Assembly (NCBI RefSeq): GCF_002127655.1
Contig: NZ_NEHB01000009.1
Location: forward strand, 1-64,000
Direction of reading: 5' to 3'
Length of the DNA stretch: 64,000 bases
Source of the DNA: Janthinobacterium sp. GW456P
GTDB lineage: Bacteria; Pseudomonadota; Gammaproteobacteria; Burkholderiales; Burkholderiaceae_D
Numbering within the stretch: the stretch's first letter is position 1; each line of letters opens with the position of its first letter. The notes under the pieces were generated by a model that worked only from the letters and a program-made list of their open reading frames with translations, made no database searches and was not told where the DNA came from. The position numbers and the translations under genes were made by a program. Positions 52,719 to 61,631 of this stretch are shown one piece after another.

Positions 52719-52803
52719 TGGTGCCCACGAAGGGACTCGAACCCCTACACCCGAAGGCACATGGACCTGAACCATGCGCGTCTACCAATTCCGCCACGTG
52801 GGC
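52719..52803 (-). tRNA. tRNA-Leu(CAG), copy A
   Basis: 85-nt long-variable-arm tRNA with encoded CCA. The acceptor stem is GCCCACG/CGTGGGC. The anticodon loop TTCAGGT carries CAG, reading CUG codons. The T-arm is GGGGTTCGAGTCCC. The variable arm is GTGCCTTCGGGTG-like. It is identical to copies B and C over the mature region by eye. Confidence 0.96.
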
Positions 52804-52805
52804 AC

Positions 52806-52882
52806 TGGAAGGGACTCGAACCCCTACACCCGAAGGCACATGGACCTGAACCATGCGCGTCTACCAATTCCGCCACGTGGGC
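52806..52882 (-). pseudogene. Truncated tRNA-Leu(CAG)
   Basis: Copy of the adjacent tRNA from its 5' end to the T-arm, but it lacks the 3' acceptor strand CGTGGGC and discriminator. The T-arm is followed directly by CA and the 5' end of copy A. An acceptor stem cannot form, so it should be inactive. It arose by unequal recombination within the tRNA repeat. Confidence 0.85.
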
Positions 52883-53069
52883 ATGATGCTGCTTTTGCTG
52901 CTTTCTTGCTGTCTGCTGCGTGTTCTGCAGCGACGGACAAAATAATAAGGGTTGGCGGCGATTCGGTCAATGAACATTTTGCTCTTTTCTTCAAGAAACC
53001 CCCTTTTCCGCTGAAAAAAGCCTTTCTCCTATGAGAAATGGCTGAAAACTGCCTGTTTTTTCAGCGTAT

Positions 53070-54134
53070 TCAGCGTCGTTGCTGCAGTGCCAGCAGCATC
53101 AGTGCCAGACATAGCAGCGGGACGGTGCCCGGCGCCGGGATGGCGTTCGGGGCGATATCCCAGCCGATGGCATCGAGGGCGATCAAGTCGTTCCAGCGCA
53201 GGCGCAGCAATTCGCCGTATGCCACCGTCGGGTCCATGATGCCCAAATGCAAATTGTCGCGCCAGTGGCTGGCCTGGTCGCCATCGCCGTGATAGCTGCC
53301 GTTGGCAAACAGGGGCCCGCGCGTGGCACCGCGGTCGAGCGAGAAATACTTGTCGCGGTTGTCGGCCGTCCAGTCGATCACGCCGGCCGCGGCGCTTTCT
53401 GCCGAGTAGCGGAACAGGTCCAGTCCCGAGACGTAGGTAAATTCCGTGTCGTCATAGGGGCCGCCCAGCGGCGGCGAGTTGTAGTCGAGGATGTCGACGC
53501 CGCTGAGAAAGCCCAGTGCGTGGCCGATTTCATGCATGGCCACGCCGATGAAGTCGATGCTGCGGGCCTCGATGCCATTGCCGGGATCGAAATCGAAGTT
53601 GAAATCGCTGTTGAACTGGATAAAGCCATCGCAATTGCCGATGCAGCCGTCCAGCGATTGCGGCGGCGGTGCCAGGCCGACGGCCTTGGCTTCGGCATTG
53701 CTCAGGGATAAATACTGATTGTTGGCGTCGCCATTATTGTCGAGATAGGGCAGGGCGCTGCCGGGTCCGTTGGGATTGTTGGCCGTGCGGTTGATCAGCA
53801 TGCCGAAGCTGTCTCCCGTTGGCAGGTAGGCCAGCGCCCGCTGGTCGACGGTGGATGTGGCGTCGGCGGCCAGGGTGCCGCGAAAGTCGCTGTAGCGGTA
53901 AAACGCTTCCGACGAGCCCGTTTGCCCCAGGATGTTGCCGCCCAGCGAATTGAAGCCCACCGTCAGCTCGATGGTGACATTGTCTTTCAGGACGCGCGAC
54001 CAGCGCGTGGCGGCCGCCTGGAATCCCTGCTGCGCCTGCGGCGAAGTGCCGGGTACGTATTGCAGATTGAACAGGGGCGAGGCGATGGTGCTGGCGGGCA
54101 AGATCAGGGCAAGGACGGCGACGAGGCTTTTCAT
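53070..54134 (-). CDS. Secreted metalloprotease with PEP-CTERM-like anchor
   Basis: 354-residue exported protein. A signal peptide ends near STIAS (about 19). Zinc motif HEIGHALGFLSG is at 201-212, a metzincin-like HExxHxxGxxSG. The C-terminus has IPAPGTVPLLCLALMLLAL plus QQRR, which is a PEP-CTERM sorting signal (variant motif, hydrophobic helix, arginine tail) for exosortase processing. It resembles the NF038122 group of PEP-CTERM proteases. Neither exosortase nor EPS genes are in the window. Start 54134 is used (signal peptide MKSLVAVLALIL); a longer in-frame start at 54173 is less likely. Confidence 0.86.
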   Translation of the reverse strand: MKSLVAVLALILPASTIASPLFNLQYVPGTSPQAQQGFQAAATRWSRVLKDNVTIELTVGFNSLGGNILGQTGSSEAFYRYSDFRGTLAADATSTVDQRALAYLPTGDSFGMLINRTANNPNGPGSALPYLDNNGDANNQYLSLSNAEAKAVGLAPPPQSLDGCIGNCDGFIQFNSDFNFDFDPGNGIEARSIDFIGVAMHEIGHALGFLSGVDILDYNSPPLGGPYDDTEFTYVSGLDLFRYSAESAAAGVIDWTADNRDKYFSLDRGATRGPLFANGSYHGDGDQASHWRDNLHLGIMDPTVAYGELLRLRWNDLIALDAIGWDIAPNAIPAPGTVPLLCLALMLLALQQRR

Positions 54135-54271
54135 GACGGCGCTCCGGGAATGGCGATGCCATCCTGCAGGCAAGAAGCGTGCTCGGTTTTAAAATCAGGC
54201 ACTTATATACCTGCAGGCAGAGGACTGTCAGAAATGCCGACAGTCCGGGCCGCACCATCCTTGCCCGGTGC

Positions 54272-56506
54272 TTAATCGGGCAGGGCGATGATTTGCGTGC
54301 CGATCTGCAATTGACGTCCGCTGGGCGCGGAGAGTACTGCCGTGGCGACGGCCTTGCAGCCAATATCGAGCACGACCAGGAATTCCGCCGTCAGCGCAGG
54401 CGAAGACTTGATAAAGGCCGCATGCTGCTGCATTTCCAGCGGCGGATTGGGAGCGCTGAAGCTGGTCAATTGCTCTTCATCGGCGCGCAGGGATTGCAGG
54501 CACAGCGTGGCCGTGCCGTTCTCGATGCTGGCGCGGCCATTCGGGTACAGGTGGAGCGCGTTAATGGCATGCATGTTCCACTCGAAGCTGCGCGCAGTTG
54601 CCGAGCTTAGCTGGTCGCGGACCACCACCACGTCGTGCCGGCGTGAGTACCATACCTGGCGTTTGGCCCTGCTCAAGTCGTTGCTATAGGCGGCGCCGGC
54701 ATCGCCCTCCACGAAGTCCAGGTCCGGAGTGTGCGTGAAAGCCGTGATTTTGCCGTTCTTGTAGCGCATATCGTAGTGGCCCTCGATGAATTGGCCTTTG
54801 CCGCCGTCGAAGGTGATGGCATTGTGCGCGCGCGACTGGCGATACCAGCTCTTCGACAGTGGCGACGCGTAAGAGTCCTGGTAGCCCGCCTCAATCAGCA
54901 ATGGTTTGCCGTCGCTGTTGATGACCAGGCTATTCTGGTCGCCATGGCTGTGGTTGAATGCGCCAAACGGGCTGGACTTGAAGTATACCGAGGTGCGCGC
55001 GGAATCGGCGATATCGCTGTGCATGGCGGCCCAGCCTATGCTGGGGAAGAGCATGGCGTTCGCTGGCGGCTCGGGGTCGACACTGTCAGCTGGCAGCGGA
55101 TAGGATGCCTGCAGCAAGGTGATGGGGTTTTCCTGGGGGCCCGGCTGGCTGCTGTACCAGGCCGCCGCCGGCGTGGCTTGCCGCGCCACGTAAGCCTTGA
55201 GCAGCGCAGGGTCCGGTTTGCTTTCATGGACGTCGCCAAAGACGTGGCGCGGTGCGCCAGGCGGAATGAACTGCATGAAATAATTGGCAAAGCCGCGCGA
55301 CCACGGCTTGTCGAACAGGTTCACGCCCGTCATTTCGGCCAGCGGCTGCCATAGTTGCAACTGGAGGTCGGTGGTGTACTGGCCGTAGGCCGAGCCATTG
55401 GCAAAGCCGCCTTCCGGTCCGCTCCACACATGGGTGATGTGAATGTATGAGCGTACGGCGAAGTCGAACCATGTTTGCGCCTGCGGCGTGGTGTCGAGCA
55501 GCAGGGTCGATGTCACTGCCAGGTAGCCCAGCGCCTCGACGCCATGCGAATCCATGGGCGACTGGTCCAGGCGTCCGCCAGCGACGGCAAGATCGGCGTA
55601 GATGGGCGTCAGGCGTTGCGCGGCGATCGCCAGCCAGTGCGCGCGGCGCGCAGCGTCGAGATCCAGCCACAGGAAGTCGGCGCCCTTGGCCAGCACCAGT
55701 GCGATCATGCGCGCTACCTGGTCCTGCCCCTGGTAGCTGGTGGGGCCGTTCGGGTTCAGGGCGGCAAGCTGGTCGCCGCGCACAATGGCTTCGTCCAGGT
55801 AGCGGCGCTCCTTGGTCAGGCGGAACAGTAGCGCCGCCGCCTCCATCTGTCGGATGACGCCGCCTGCCGCGTTGGCGATGCGTACGTACTGGCCGCTATC
55901 GTTGGGCGTGGTCCATAGACCGTCATGCACGGGAGCGATGGCTGTGGTATTGGTGTTGACCTCGTTGATCAGCCGGTTCAGATAGGGGCGGCGCTTGCTG
56001 TCCATGCCGGCACTCCAGGCGTTCGCCTGGGCAAAGCTGGCCGGCAGTTGGCGCGGGCGAGGGTGGGCCCGTACGGTTGCCGCCAGTTGGTTTGATTCGG
56101 GCACGACAAAGTCGCGTGTGCTGGCATCGATGACGAATGGGCGCCAGGCCGACCAGTCGCGCTGCGTGGACAGCGGGCTGACGCGCCACTGGTAGGTGCC
56201 TATTGGCAGGGTGGCCGACGGCAGCAGGAAGTTGCGGGAAACCGTGTGGCTGGTGGCGACGCCCCCGGCAGGCTGGATTTCGACGATGTACTGTGCGGGA
56301 TAGCTTGCATGCCGCGGCCAAGCAAACGAAGGCGGGTTTTGCACCTGCAGCAGCACTTGTTCCGGCGCCGGCTTGACGATTTCCGGGCTGCTGGAGCGGG
56401 TGGTGACCCAGTCCGCCGCCTGGCTGCCGCAGGCGCCGAAGGCGAGGCAGAGCACAATCAGACGGACGGCGAAGGAAGACTTGTTGTTGAGAGGGGTGTA
56501 CGGCAT
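54272..56506 (-). CDS. Secreted heparinase II/III-family polysaccharide lyase
   Basis: 744-residue exported enzyme. A signal peptide ends at GSQA (about 30). A DUF4962-like alpha/alpha-toroid region spans about 60-430, with SPMDSHGVEALGYLAVTS and GGFANGSAYGQYTTD. A heparinase II/III beta-sandwich region spans about 480-740, with FNHSHGDQNSLVINSDGKPLLIEAGY. The histidines and tyrosines expected for uronic-acid lyases are present. Substrate unknown (glycosaminoglycan-like or alginate-like, or its own exopolysaccharide). It sits upstream of the PEP-CTERM protease on the same strand. Confidence 0.85.
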   Translation of the reverse strand: MPYTPLNNKSSFAVRLIVLCLAFGACGSQAADWVTTRSSSPEIVKPAPEQVLLQVQNPPSFAWPRHASYPAQYIVEIQPAGGVATSHTVSRNFLLPSATLPIGTYQWRVSPLSTQRDWSAWRPFVIDASTRDFVVPESNQLAATVRAHPRPRQLPASFAQANAWSAGMDSKRRPYLNRLINEVNTNTTAIAPVHDGLWTTPNDSGQYVRIANAAGGVIRQMEAAALLFRLTKERRYLDEAIVRGDQLAALNPNGPTSYQGQDQVARMIALVLAKGADFLWLDLDAARRAHWLAIAAQRLTPIYADLAVAGGRLDQSPMDSHGVEALGYLAVTSTLLLDTTPQAQTWFDFAVRSYIHITHVWSGPEGGFANGSAYGQYTTDLQLQLWQPLAEMTGVNLFDKPWSRGFANYFMQFIPPGAPRHVFGDVHESKPDPALLKAYVARQATPAAAWYSSQPGPQENPITLLQASYPLPADSVDPEPPANAMLFPSIGWAAMHSDIADSARTSVYFKSSPFGAFNHSHGDQNSLVINSDGKPLLIEAGYQDSYASPLSKSWYRQSRAHNAITFDGGKGQFIEGHYDMRYKNGKITAFTHTPDLDFVEGDAGAAYSNDLSRAKRQVWYSRRHDVVVVRDQLSSATARSFEWNMHAINALHLYPNGRASIENGTATLCLQSLRADEEQLTSFSAPNPPLEMQQHAAFIKSSPALTAEFLVVLDIGCKAVATAVLSAPSGRQLQIGTQIIALPD

Positions 56507-56626
56507 CGACTATCTCCAGAGTTGCTGTTGCCAGTTGCGCGAGGTGCGGCACGGGGAAGTGATACTGTACTATTAAATTGTCAATTAAGTTCATTTTTAA
56601 TAACTTAATTGTGTTCCTGCCGAAAA

Positions 56627-56666
56627 TGAAAAAAGCCGCAAACTCGTGAAAGTCTGCGGCTTTTTT
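56627..56666. terminator. Terminator, tRNA-Leu unit B
   Basis: Same hairpin as unit A with one mismatch (AGTCTGCGGC for AGTTTGCGGC), flanked by A- and T-runs. Confidence 0.85.
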
Positions 56667-56680
56667 GCGAATTTTGGTAA

Positions 56681-56765
56681 TGGTGCCCACGAAGGGACTC
56701 GAACCCCTACACCCGAAGGCACATGGACCTGAACCATGCGCGTCTACCAATTCCGCCACGTGGGC
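56681..56765 (-). tRNA. tRNA-Leu(CAG), copy B
   Basis: Intact 85-nt tRNA with encoded CCA and anticodon CAG, same mature sequence as copy A. The 5' flank resembles that of the truncated copy (TGATGCTGCTTT and GTGTTCTGCAG on the plus strand). Confidence 0.96.
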
Positions 56766-56905
56766 ACTGATGCTGCTTTGCTGCTTTCTTTGCGTGTTCT
56801 GCAGAGAAGGCAGGATCATAGAGGCTGCCAGCGTGGAGGTCAATGAAAAAATACGGAAAGCGGCAAATAAATGCGGGGCGGCCTCCGGCGGGGGGAGCTG
56901 CAATG

Positions 56906-56943
56906 AAAAAAGCCGCAAACTCGTGAAAGTTTGCGGCTTTTTT
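56906..56943. terminator. Terminator, tRNA-Leu unit C
   Basis: Identical to the unit A hairpin, including flanking bases GCAATG and the spacer to the tRNA. Confidence 0.87.
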
Positions 56944-56956
56944 GCGAATTAGGTAA

Positions 56957-57041
56957 TGGTGCCCACGAAGGGACTCGAACCCCTACACCCGAAGGCACAT
57001 GGACCTGAACCATGCGCGTCTACCAATTCCGCCACGTGGGC
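56957..57041 (-). tRNA. tRNA-Leu(CAG), copy C
   Basis: Intact 85-nt tRNA with encoded CCA and anticodon CAG. It is the most upstream of the minus-strand tRNAs and has the only convincing promoter near it (TATAAT at 57107-57112). Confidence 0.96.
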
Positions 57042-57106
57042 ACTGTTGCTTGCTACTTTTTACTGCTCGAGTACTTGTTGCAAAATAACTTTACAGCAAT
57101 TCTGCT

Positions 57107-57112
57107 ATTATA
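57107..57112 (-). promoter_or_regulatory. -10 element upstream of tRNA-Leu copy C
   Basis: A perfect TATAAT on the minus strand, giving a transcript start about 57 bases before the tRNA 5' end. The -35 is weak by eye. The rest of the 57042-57441 gap holds the rnr leader. Confidence 0.5.
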
Positions 57113-57357
57113 GCGACTTGAAGAGTTTTGCGCCAGATGAGCTTTCGCTCCATACTGCACATCAACCCTGTACCGCTTTCCTGCAAAACATTCCCGTGAA
57201 GGTTTGTCGCTGCAAGAGACCGAGATTATAGAGCAATATTTGCCGAAGTCAAATGCATTGCGCAGCTTTTCTCCTTTTTTTCATCGGCGGGGCACTTGTT
57301 CGGTTTCCGCTACGCTGTGCGTTAGGCAAACCAAGGCGTCCTCCGGTACACTACCGC

Positions 57358-57387
57358 ACATCACCGTGTCAATATTGACGGTGATGT
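57358..57387. promoter_or_regulatory. Palindrome upstream of rnr
   Basis: ACATCACCG and its complement CGGTGATGT enclose TG and a perfect TCAATATTGA palindrome. It lies 55 bp before the rnr start. It could be an operator or an mRNA hairpin in the leader. No T-run follows, so it is not a good terminator. Confidence 0.5.
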
Positions 57388-57441
57388 CATCGGTCTTTGT
57401 CTTCCGTTTGATCACTGTCAATAACAACTATAGAAATACTT

Positions 57442-59979
57442 TTGAGCCAAAATACCCACACCATCCCCAGCCGGGAGGACATTCTCGGCATATTCCGCAG
57501 CGTCAACGCGCCTCTCGACCCGCAGTCTCTCGGGAAAACGCTGCAAGTGCATGCCGATTCCATGGATGTCCTGGTCCGTCGCCTGAAGGCGATGGAGCGC
57601 GACGGCCAGCTCAAGTCTGACGCCAGCGGTGTTTTCAGCCTGGCCGACCAGAGCGCGCTTGTCGCCGGTCGCGTCATGAGCCACCGCGACGGCTTCGGTT
57701 TCGTCATTCCCGACGACGCCAGCGCCGACCTGTTCCTGCCTGAGAAAGAAATGCAGAAAGTACTGCATGGCGACAAGGTCATGGCCCGCATCGTCGGCAC
57801 GGACCGCCGCGGCCGCCCGGAAGGCACGATCGTCGAAGTCACGCAGCGCGCCAATACCCACGTCATCGGCCGCCTGATCCAGGAAAACGGTACCTGGGTC
57901 GTGGCGCCGGAAGACCAGCGCATCGGCCAGGACATCCTGGTCACCGGTTCGGTGGGCAAGGCGAAGGCCGGCCAGATCGTCAGCGTCGAACTGACCGAGC
58001 AACCGATGCGCTTCAAGCAGCCGGTCGGCAAGATCGTCGAAGTACTGGGCGCCCTGGATGATCCCGGCATGGAAATCGAGATTGCCGTACGCAAATTCAA
58101 CGTGCCGCACATCTTTTCCGCCGCCGCCCTCAAGCAAGCTGAAAAACTGCCATTCGAAGTGCGCGCCGCCGACCTGAAAGACCGGGTCGACCTGCGCGAC
58201 GTGCCATTGGTGACCATCGACGGCGAAGACGCGCGCGATTTCGACGATGCCGTGTATTGCGAACCCGTCAAGGTCGGCCGCGCCAACTGCTTCCGCCTGA
58301 TCGTGGCGATTGCCGACGTCAGCCATTACGTGAAGCCGAACGATGCGCTCGATATCGACGCGTTGGAGCGCAGCACGTCCGTCTACTTCCCGCGCCGCGT
58401 GATCCCGATGCTGCCGGAAAAACTGTCGAATGGCCTGTGCTCGCTCAATCCTGCCGTCGACCGCCTGACCCTCGTCTGCGACGCCGTCGTCAGCGACAAG
58501 GGCGAACTCAAGGCTTACCAGTTCTACCCGGCCGTGATCCACTCGGCCGCGCGCCTCACGTATGACGAAGTCGCTGCCGTGCTGGGCAACACCAAGGGAC
58601 CCGAAGCGGCACGCCGCGCGGACATCCTGCGGCACCTGCAAAATCTGGAAGCCGTCTACCGCGCCTTGCTGAAAGCACGCACGGAGCGGGGCGCCATCGA
58701 CTTCGAGACGACGGAAACGTATATCGTCTGCAATAGCGCCGGGAAGATCGAAAAGATCGTGCCCCGCACGCGCAACGAAGCGCACAAGATCATCGAAGAG
58801 TGCATGCTGGCGGCCAACGTCTGCGCGGCCGATCTGTTGCTGCGTAATAAGCATCCTGGCACCTACCGCATCCACGCCAGCCCGACCAAGGAAAAGCTCA
58901 CGCAAGTGCGTACTTTCCTGAAACAGGTTGGCTTGAACCTGACGGGCGGCGACACGCCATCGGCATCCGATTACCAGACCCTGATGCAGCAGATCAAGCA
59001 GCGTCCCGATGCGGCCCTGCTGCAAACGATGCTGCTGCGCTCGATGCAGCAAGCCGTCTACAGCCCGGACAATATCGGCCACTTCGGCCTGGCCTACGAG
59101 GCGTATGCCCACTTCACCAGCCCGATCCGCCGCTATCCCGACCTGCTGACGCACCGCGCCATCAAGGCCATTTTGCAAGGCAAGAAATACGAGCCAAAAC
59201 TGTCCGATAAAGTCGTTCTGAACACCAACGTGTCGAACGCCACGCGCAAGCAGCAGGCCAAGGACAAGGCCGACGGCAAGCCGAAGAAGACGGACCTGAC
59301 CATCTGGGACGCGCTGGGCGTGCATTGCTCGGCCAACGAGCGCCGCGCCGACGAAGCGTCGCGCGACGTCGAGGCCTGGCTCAAGTGCTACTTCATGCAG
59401 GACAAATTGGGCGAAGAGTTCACCGGCACCATCACGGGCGTGACCACCTTCGGCGTGTTCGTGCAGCTCGACACCCTGTTTGTCGAAGGCCTGGTGCACG
59501 TCACCGAACTGGGCACCGATTACTTCCAGTACGACGATGCGCGCCATGAATTGCGCGGCGAACGCACGGGCAAGCGTTATCAATTGACCGACCGTTTGAC
59601 GGTGCAAGTGGCGCGTGTCGACCTGGAAACGCGCAAGATCGACCTGCGCCTGGTCACCGATGCGGAACTGGCGGGCGACGAAGCGCCGGCCAAGCAGTCT
59701 GGCGGCAAGCGCAAGGGCGAAAAGAAATCCATGGTCAAGCCCGGTCCCGCGACCGAACAGCGCCATGAGATTAAAGCCAATGGCAACAACGGCGGCAAAC
59801 CCGGCAATGGTTCCGGCGGCCGTTCCAACGGCGCCAAACCCGCTGCCAAGGAAGTCCCCAAGGCGGCAGCCCCCAAGGCCGCCGCGCCAAAGCGCAGCAA
59901 GAAACCAGCCGCGGCAGCCGCTGCGGCGGCACCACGAGCAGCAAAAACTGTATCAAAATCAAGCAAGAACAAGCGATAA
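57442..59979 (+). CDS. rnr: Ribonuclease R
   Basis: 3'-5' exoribonuclease that degrades structured RNA, 845 residues. An N-terminal winged helix and cold-shock domains come first (GFGFVIPDDASADLFLPEKEM). The RNB catalytic domain begins at DGEDARDFDDAVY (260-270), with the metal-binding aspartates present. The S1 domain is GTITGVTTFGVFVQLDTLFVEGLVHV. A 110-residue low-complexity basic tail (Lys, Ala, Pro, Gly) follows. The start codon is TTG at 57442 (SQNTHTIPSREDIL), with no clear Shine-Dalgarno sequence. rlmB follows after 15 bases, as in many proteobacteria. Confidence 0.95.
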   Translation: MSQNTHTIPSREDILGIFRSVNAPLDPQSLGKTLQVHADSMDVLVRRLKAMERDGQLKSDASGVFSLADQSALVAGRVMSHRDGFGFVIPDDASADLFLPEKEMQKVLHGDKVMARIVGTDRRGRPEGTIVEVTQRANTHVIGRLIQENGTWVVAPEDQRIGQDILVTGSVGKAKAGQIVSVELTEQPMRFKQPVGKIVEVLGALDDPGMEIEIAVRKFNVPHIFSAAALKQAEKLPFEVRAADLKDRVDLRDVPLVTIDGEDARDFDDAVYCEPVKVGRANCFRLIVAIADVSHYVKPNDALDIDALERSTSVYFPRRVIPMLPEKLSNGLCSLNPAVDRLTLVCDAVVSDKGELKAYQFYPAVIHSAARLTYDEVAAVLGNTKGPEAARRADILRHLQNLEAVYRALLKARTERGAIDFETTETYIVCNSAGKIEKIVPRTRNEAHKIIEECMLAANVCAADLLLRNKHPGTYRIHASPTKEKLTQVRTFLKQVGLNLTGGDTPSASDYQTLMQQIKQRPDAALLQTMLLRSMQQAVYSPDNIGHFGLAYEAYAHFTSPIRRYPDLLTHRAIKAILQGKKYEPKLSDKVVLNTNVSNATRKQQAKDKADGKPKKTDLTIWDALGVHCSANERRADEASRDVEAWLKCYFMQDKLGEEFTGTITGVTTFGVFVQLDTLFVEGLVHVTELGTDYFQYDDARHELRGERTGKRYQLTDRLTVQVARVDLETRKIDLRLVTDAELAGDEAPAKQSGGKRKGEKKSMVKPGPATEQRHEIKANGNNGGKPGNGSGGRSNGAKPAAKEVPKAAAPKAAAPKRSKKPAAAAAAAAPRAAKTVSKSSKNKR

Positions 59980-59994
59980 AAGAAACGATAACAA

Positions 59995-60738
59995 ATGAAG
60001 AATAAAATGATTTTCGGCTTCCACGCCGTCACTTCGCGTCTGCGTCATGAAGCGTCGTCCGTGGAAGAAATTTTCGTCGATGCCAGCCGCGTCGACGGCC
60101 GCATGAAGGACATGATCGCCGCCGCCAAGGCGGCCAACGTGCGCGTCATGCCCGTCGACTCCTCGCGCCTGGACAAGATCGTCGGCACGCGCCGCCATCA
60201 GGGCGTGATCGCGTTTGCCTCGCAACTGTCGCTGGCGCGCAATCTCGACGAGCTGCTGGACGCCATCGACGGCCCGCCGCTGCTGCTGATCCTCGACGGC
60301 ATCACCGACCCGCACAACCTGGGCGCCTGCCTGCGCGTGGCCGACGGCGTCGGCGCACATGCCGTCATCGTGCCGAAGGACCGCGCCGTGGGCTTGAATG
60401 CCACGGCCGCCAAGGTCGCCAGCGGCGCCGCCGAAACCGTCCCGTACATCACCGTGACGAATCTGGCGCGCACCATGCGCGAACTGAAGGAACGCGGCAT
60501 CTGGCTGATCGGCACGTCGGACGACGGCGAAAAAGGCTTGTACGAAGCCGATTTCACGGGCCCGACCGCCCTGGTCATGGGTTCCGAGGGCGAAGGCATG
60601 CGCCGTTTGACGCGCGACACCTGCGACATCCTCGTCAGCATCCCGATGTTCGGTTCCGTCGAGAGCCTGAACGTGTCGGTCGCTTCCGGCGTGTGCCTCT
60701 ACGAAGCGCGCCGCCAGCGCATCGCTTTAGAAGCTTAA
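59995..60738 (+). CDS. rlmB: 23S rRNA 2'-O-methyltransferase RlmB
   Basis: SpoU-family enzyme that methylates the ribose of G2251 in 23S rRNA. 247 residues: the N-terminal substrate-binding domain (1-75), then the knotted SPOUT domain with motifs [31 protein letters not shown] and [27 protein letters not shown]. It is co-transcribed with rnr and followed by a hairpin terminator. Confidence 0.96.
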   Translation: MKNKMIFGFHAVTSRLRHEASSVEEIFVDASRVDGRMKDMIAAAKAANVRVMPVDSSRLDKIVGTRRHQGVIAFASQLSLARNLDELLDAIDGPPLLLILDGITDPHNLGACLRVADGVGAHAVIVPKDRAVGLNATAAKVASGAAETVPYITVTNLARTMRELKERGIWLIGTSDDGEKGLYEADFTGPTALVMGSEGEGMRRLTRDTCDILVSIPMFGSVESLNVSVASGVCLYEARRQRIALEA

Positions 60739-60778
60739 GAACGTCCTGCACGTTTTTTCCCGCTGCCAGAAAACCAGC

Positions 60779-60804
60779 CGCCGCCCTTGAGGCGGCGCTT
60801 GTTT
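60779..60804 (+). terminator. Terminator after rlmB
   Basis: CGCCGCC, loop CTTGA, GGCGGCG, followed by CTTGTTT. It separates the rnr-rlmB unit from cysE. Confidence 0.65.
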
Positions 60805-60871
60805 ATCTGCCTCTCCGGCAGCACGCCGCCGAATACGCTACCATTTGCGTTCCACCTTATCCATTTTCATT

Positions 60872-61621
60872 ATGTTCCACCACCTGCGCGAAGACATCAA
60901 CAGCATCATCGAACGTGACCCGGCCGCCCGCAACGGCTGGGAGGTGCTGACCTGTTATCCGGGCCTGCACGCCATCGTCATGCATGGCTGGGCGCACTGG
61001 TGCTGGACGCGGCGCATGAAGTGGGTGGGACGCTTCATTTCGTATATCGCCCGCATCATCACCGGCATCGAAATCCATCCGGGCGCCGTCATCGGCCGGC
61101 GCGTCTTCATCGACCATGGCTTCGGCGTGGTGATCGGCGAGACGGCCGTCGTCGGCGACGACTGCACCATCTACCAGGGCGTTACGTTGGGCGGCACCTC
61201 GCTGCACAGCGGCGCCAAGCGCCATCCGACCCTGGAGCGTGGCGTCATCGTCGGCGCCGGCGCGCAGGTGCTGGGCAGTTTTACCGTGGGCGAGTACGCC
61301 AAGGTGGGCTCGAACGCCGTGCTGCTCAAGCCCGTGCCATCCGGCGCCACGGCCGTCGGCAACCCCGCGCACATCGTGCAAAAGGATGTCAGCGCCTTGC
61401 GCGAAGGCAGCACGGCCCATTTGTTCGCCGCGTATGGCGTCACGCCCAATGGCGACGATCCGCTGTCGAAAGCCCTGCAGGGCCTGATCACGCACGCTGT
61501 GGCGCAGGAACAGCGCATCGAAACCATCCTCGCCACCCTGAAGGCGGCGGGCATCTGCTGCCAGGGCGTGCCCGAGTGTGATAAATTCGATTCCGAGCAA
61601 ATGAACAAGCTGGTTGATTAA
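60872..61621 (+). CDS. cysE: Serine O-acetyltransferase CysE
   Basis: First enzyme of cysteine synthesis: acetyl-CoA plus L-serine gives O-acetylserine. 249 residues. The helical N-domain (MFHHLREDINSIIERDPAA) is shorter than in E. coli. The left-handed beta-helix has IHPGAVIGRRVFIDHGFGVV, IGETAVVGDDCTIYQGVTLGG and KRHPTLERGVIVGAGA. The C-terminal tail LKAAGICCQGVPECDKFDS is longer than usual and rich in cysteine. Start at 60872 is chosen over an in-frame ATG at 60845, since MFHHLREDI is the family opening. Confidence 0.94.
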   Translation: MFHHLREDINSIIERDPAARNGWEVLTCYPGLHAIVMHGWAHWCWTRRMKWVGRFISYIARIITGIEIHPGAVIGRRVFIDHGFGVVIGETAVVGDDCTIYQGVTLGGTSLHSGAKRHPTLERGVIVGAGAQVLGSFTVGEYAKVGSNAVLLKPVPSGATAVGNPAHIVQKDVSALREGSTAHLFAAYGVTPNGDDPLSKALQGLITHAVAQEQRIETILATLKAAGICCQGVPECDKFDSEQMNKLVD

Positions 61622-61631
61622 GGATACAGGC

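Noticed and set aside
56665-57231. Frames encoding a peptide with MVPTKGLEPLHPKAH
   Set aside because: This is a translation of the antisense of tRNA-Leu, a common false gene call.
57204-57620. 138-residue frame upstream of and overlapping rnr
   Set aside because: Out of frame with rnr, no ribosome-binding site, composition unlike neighbours.
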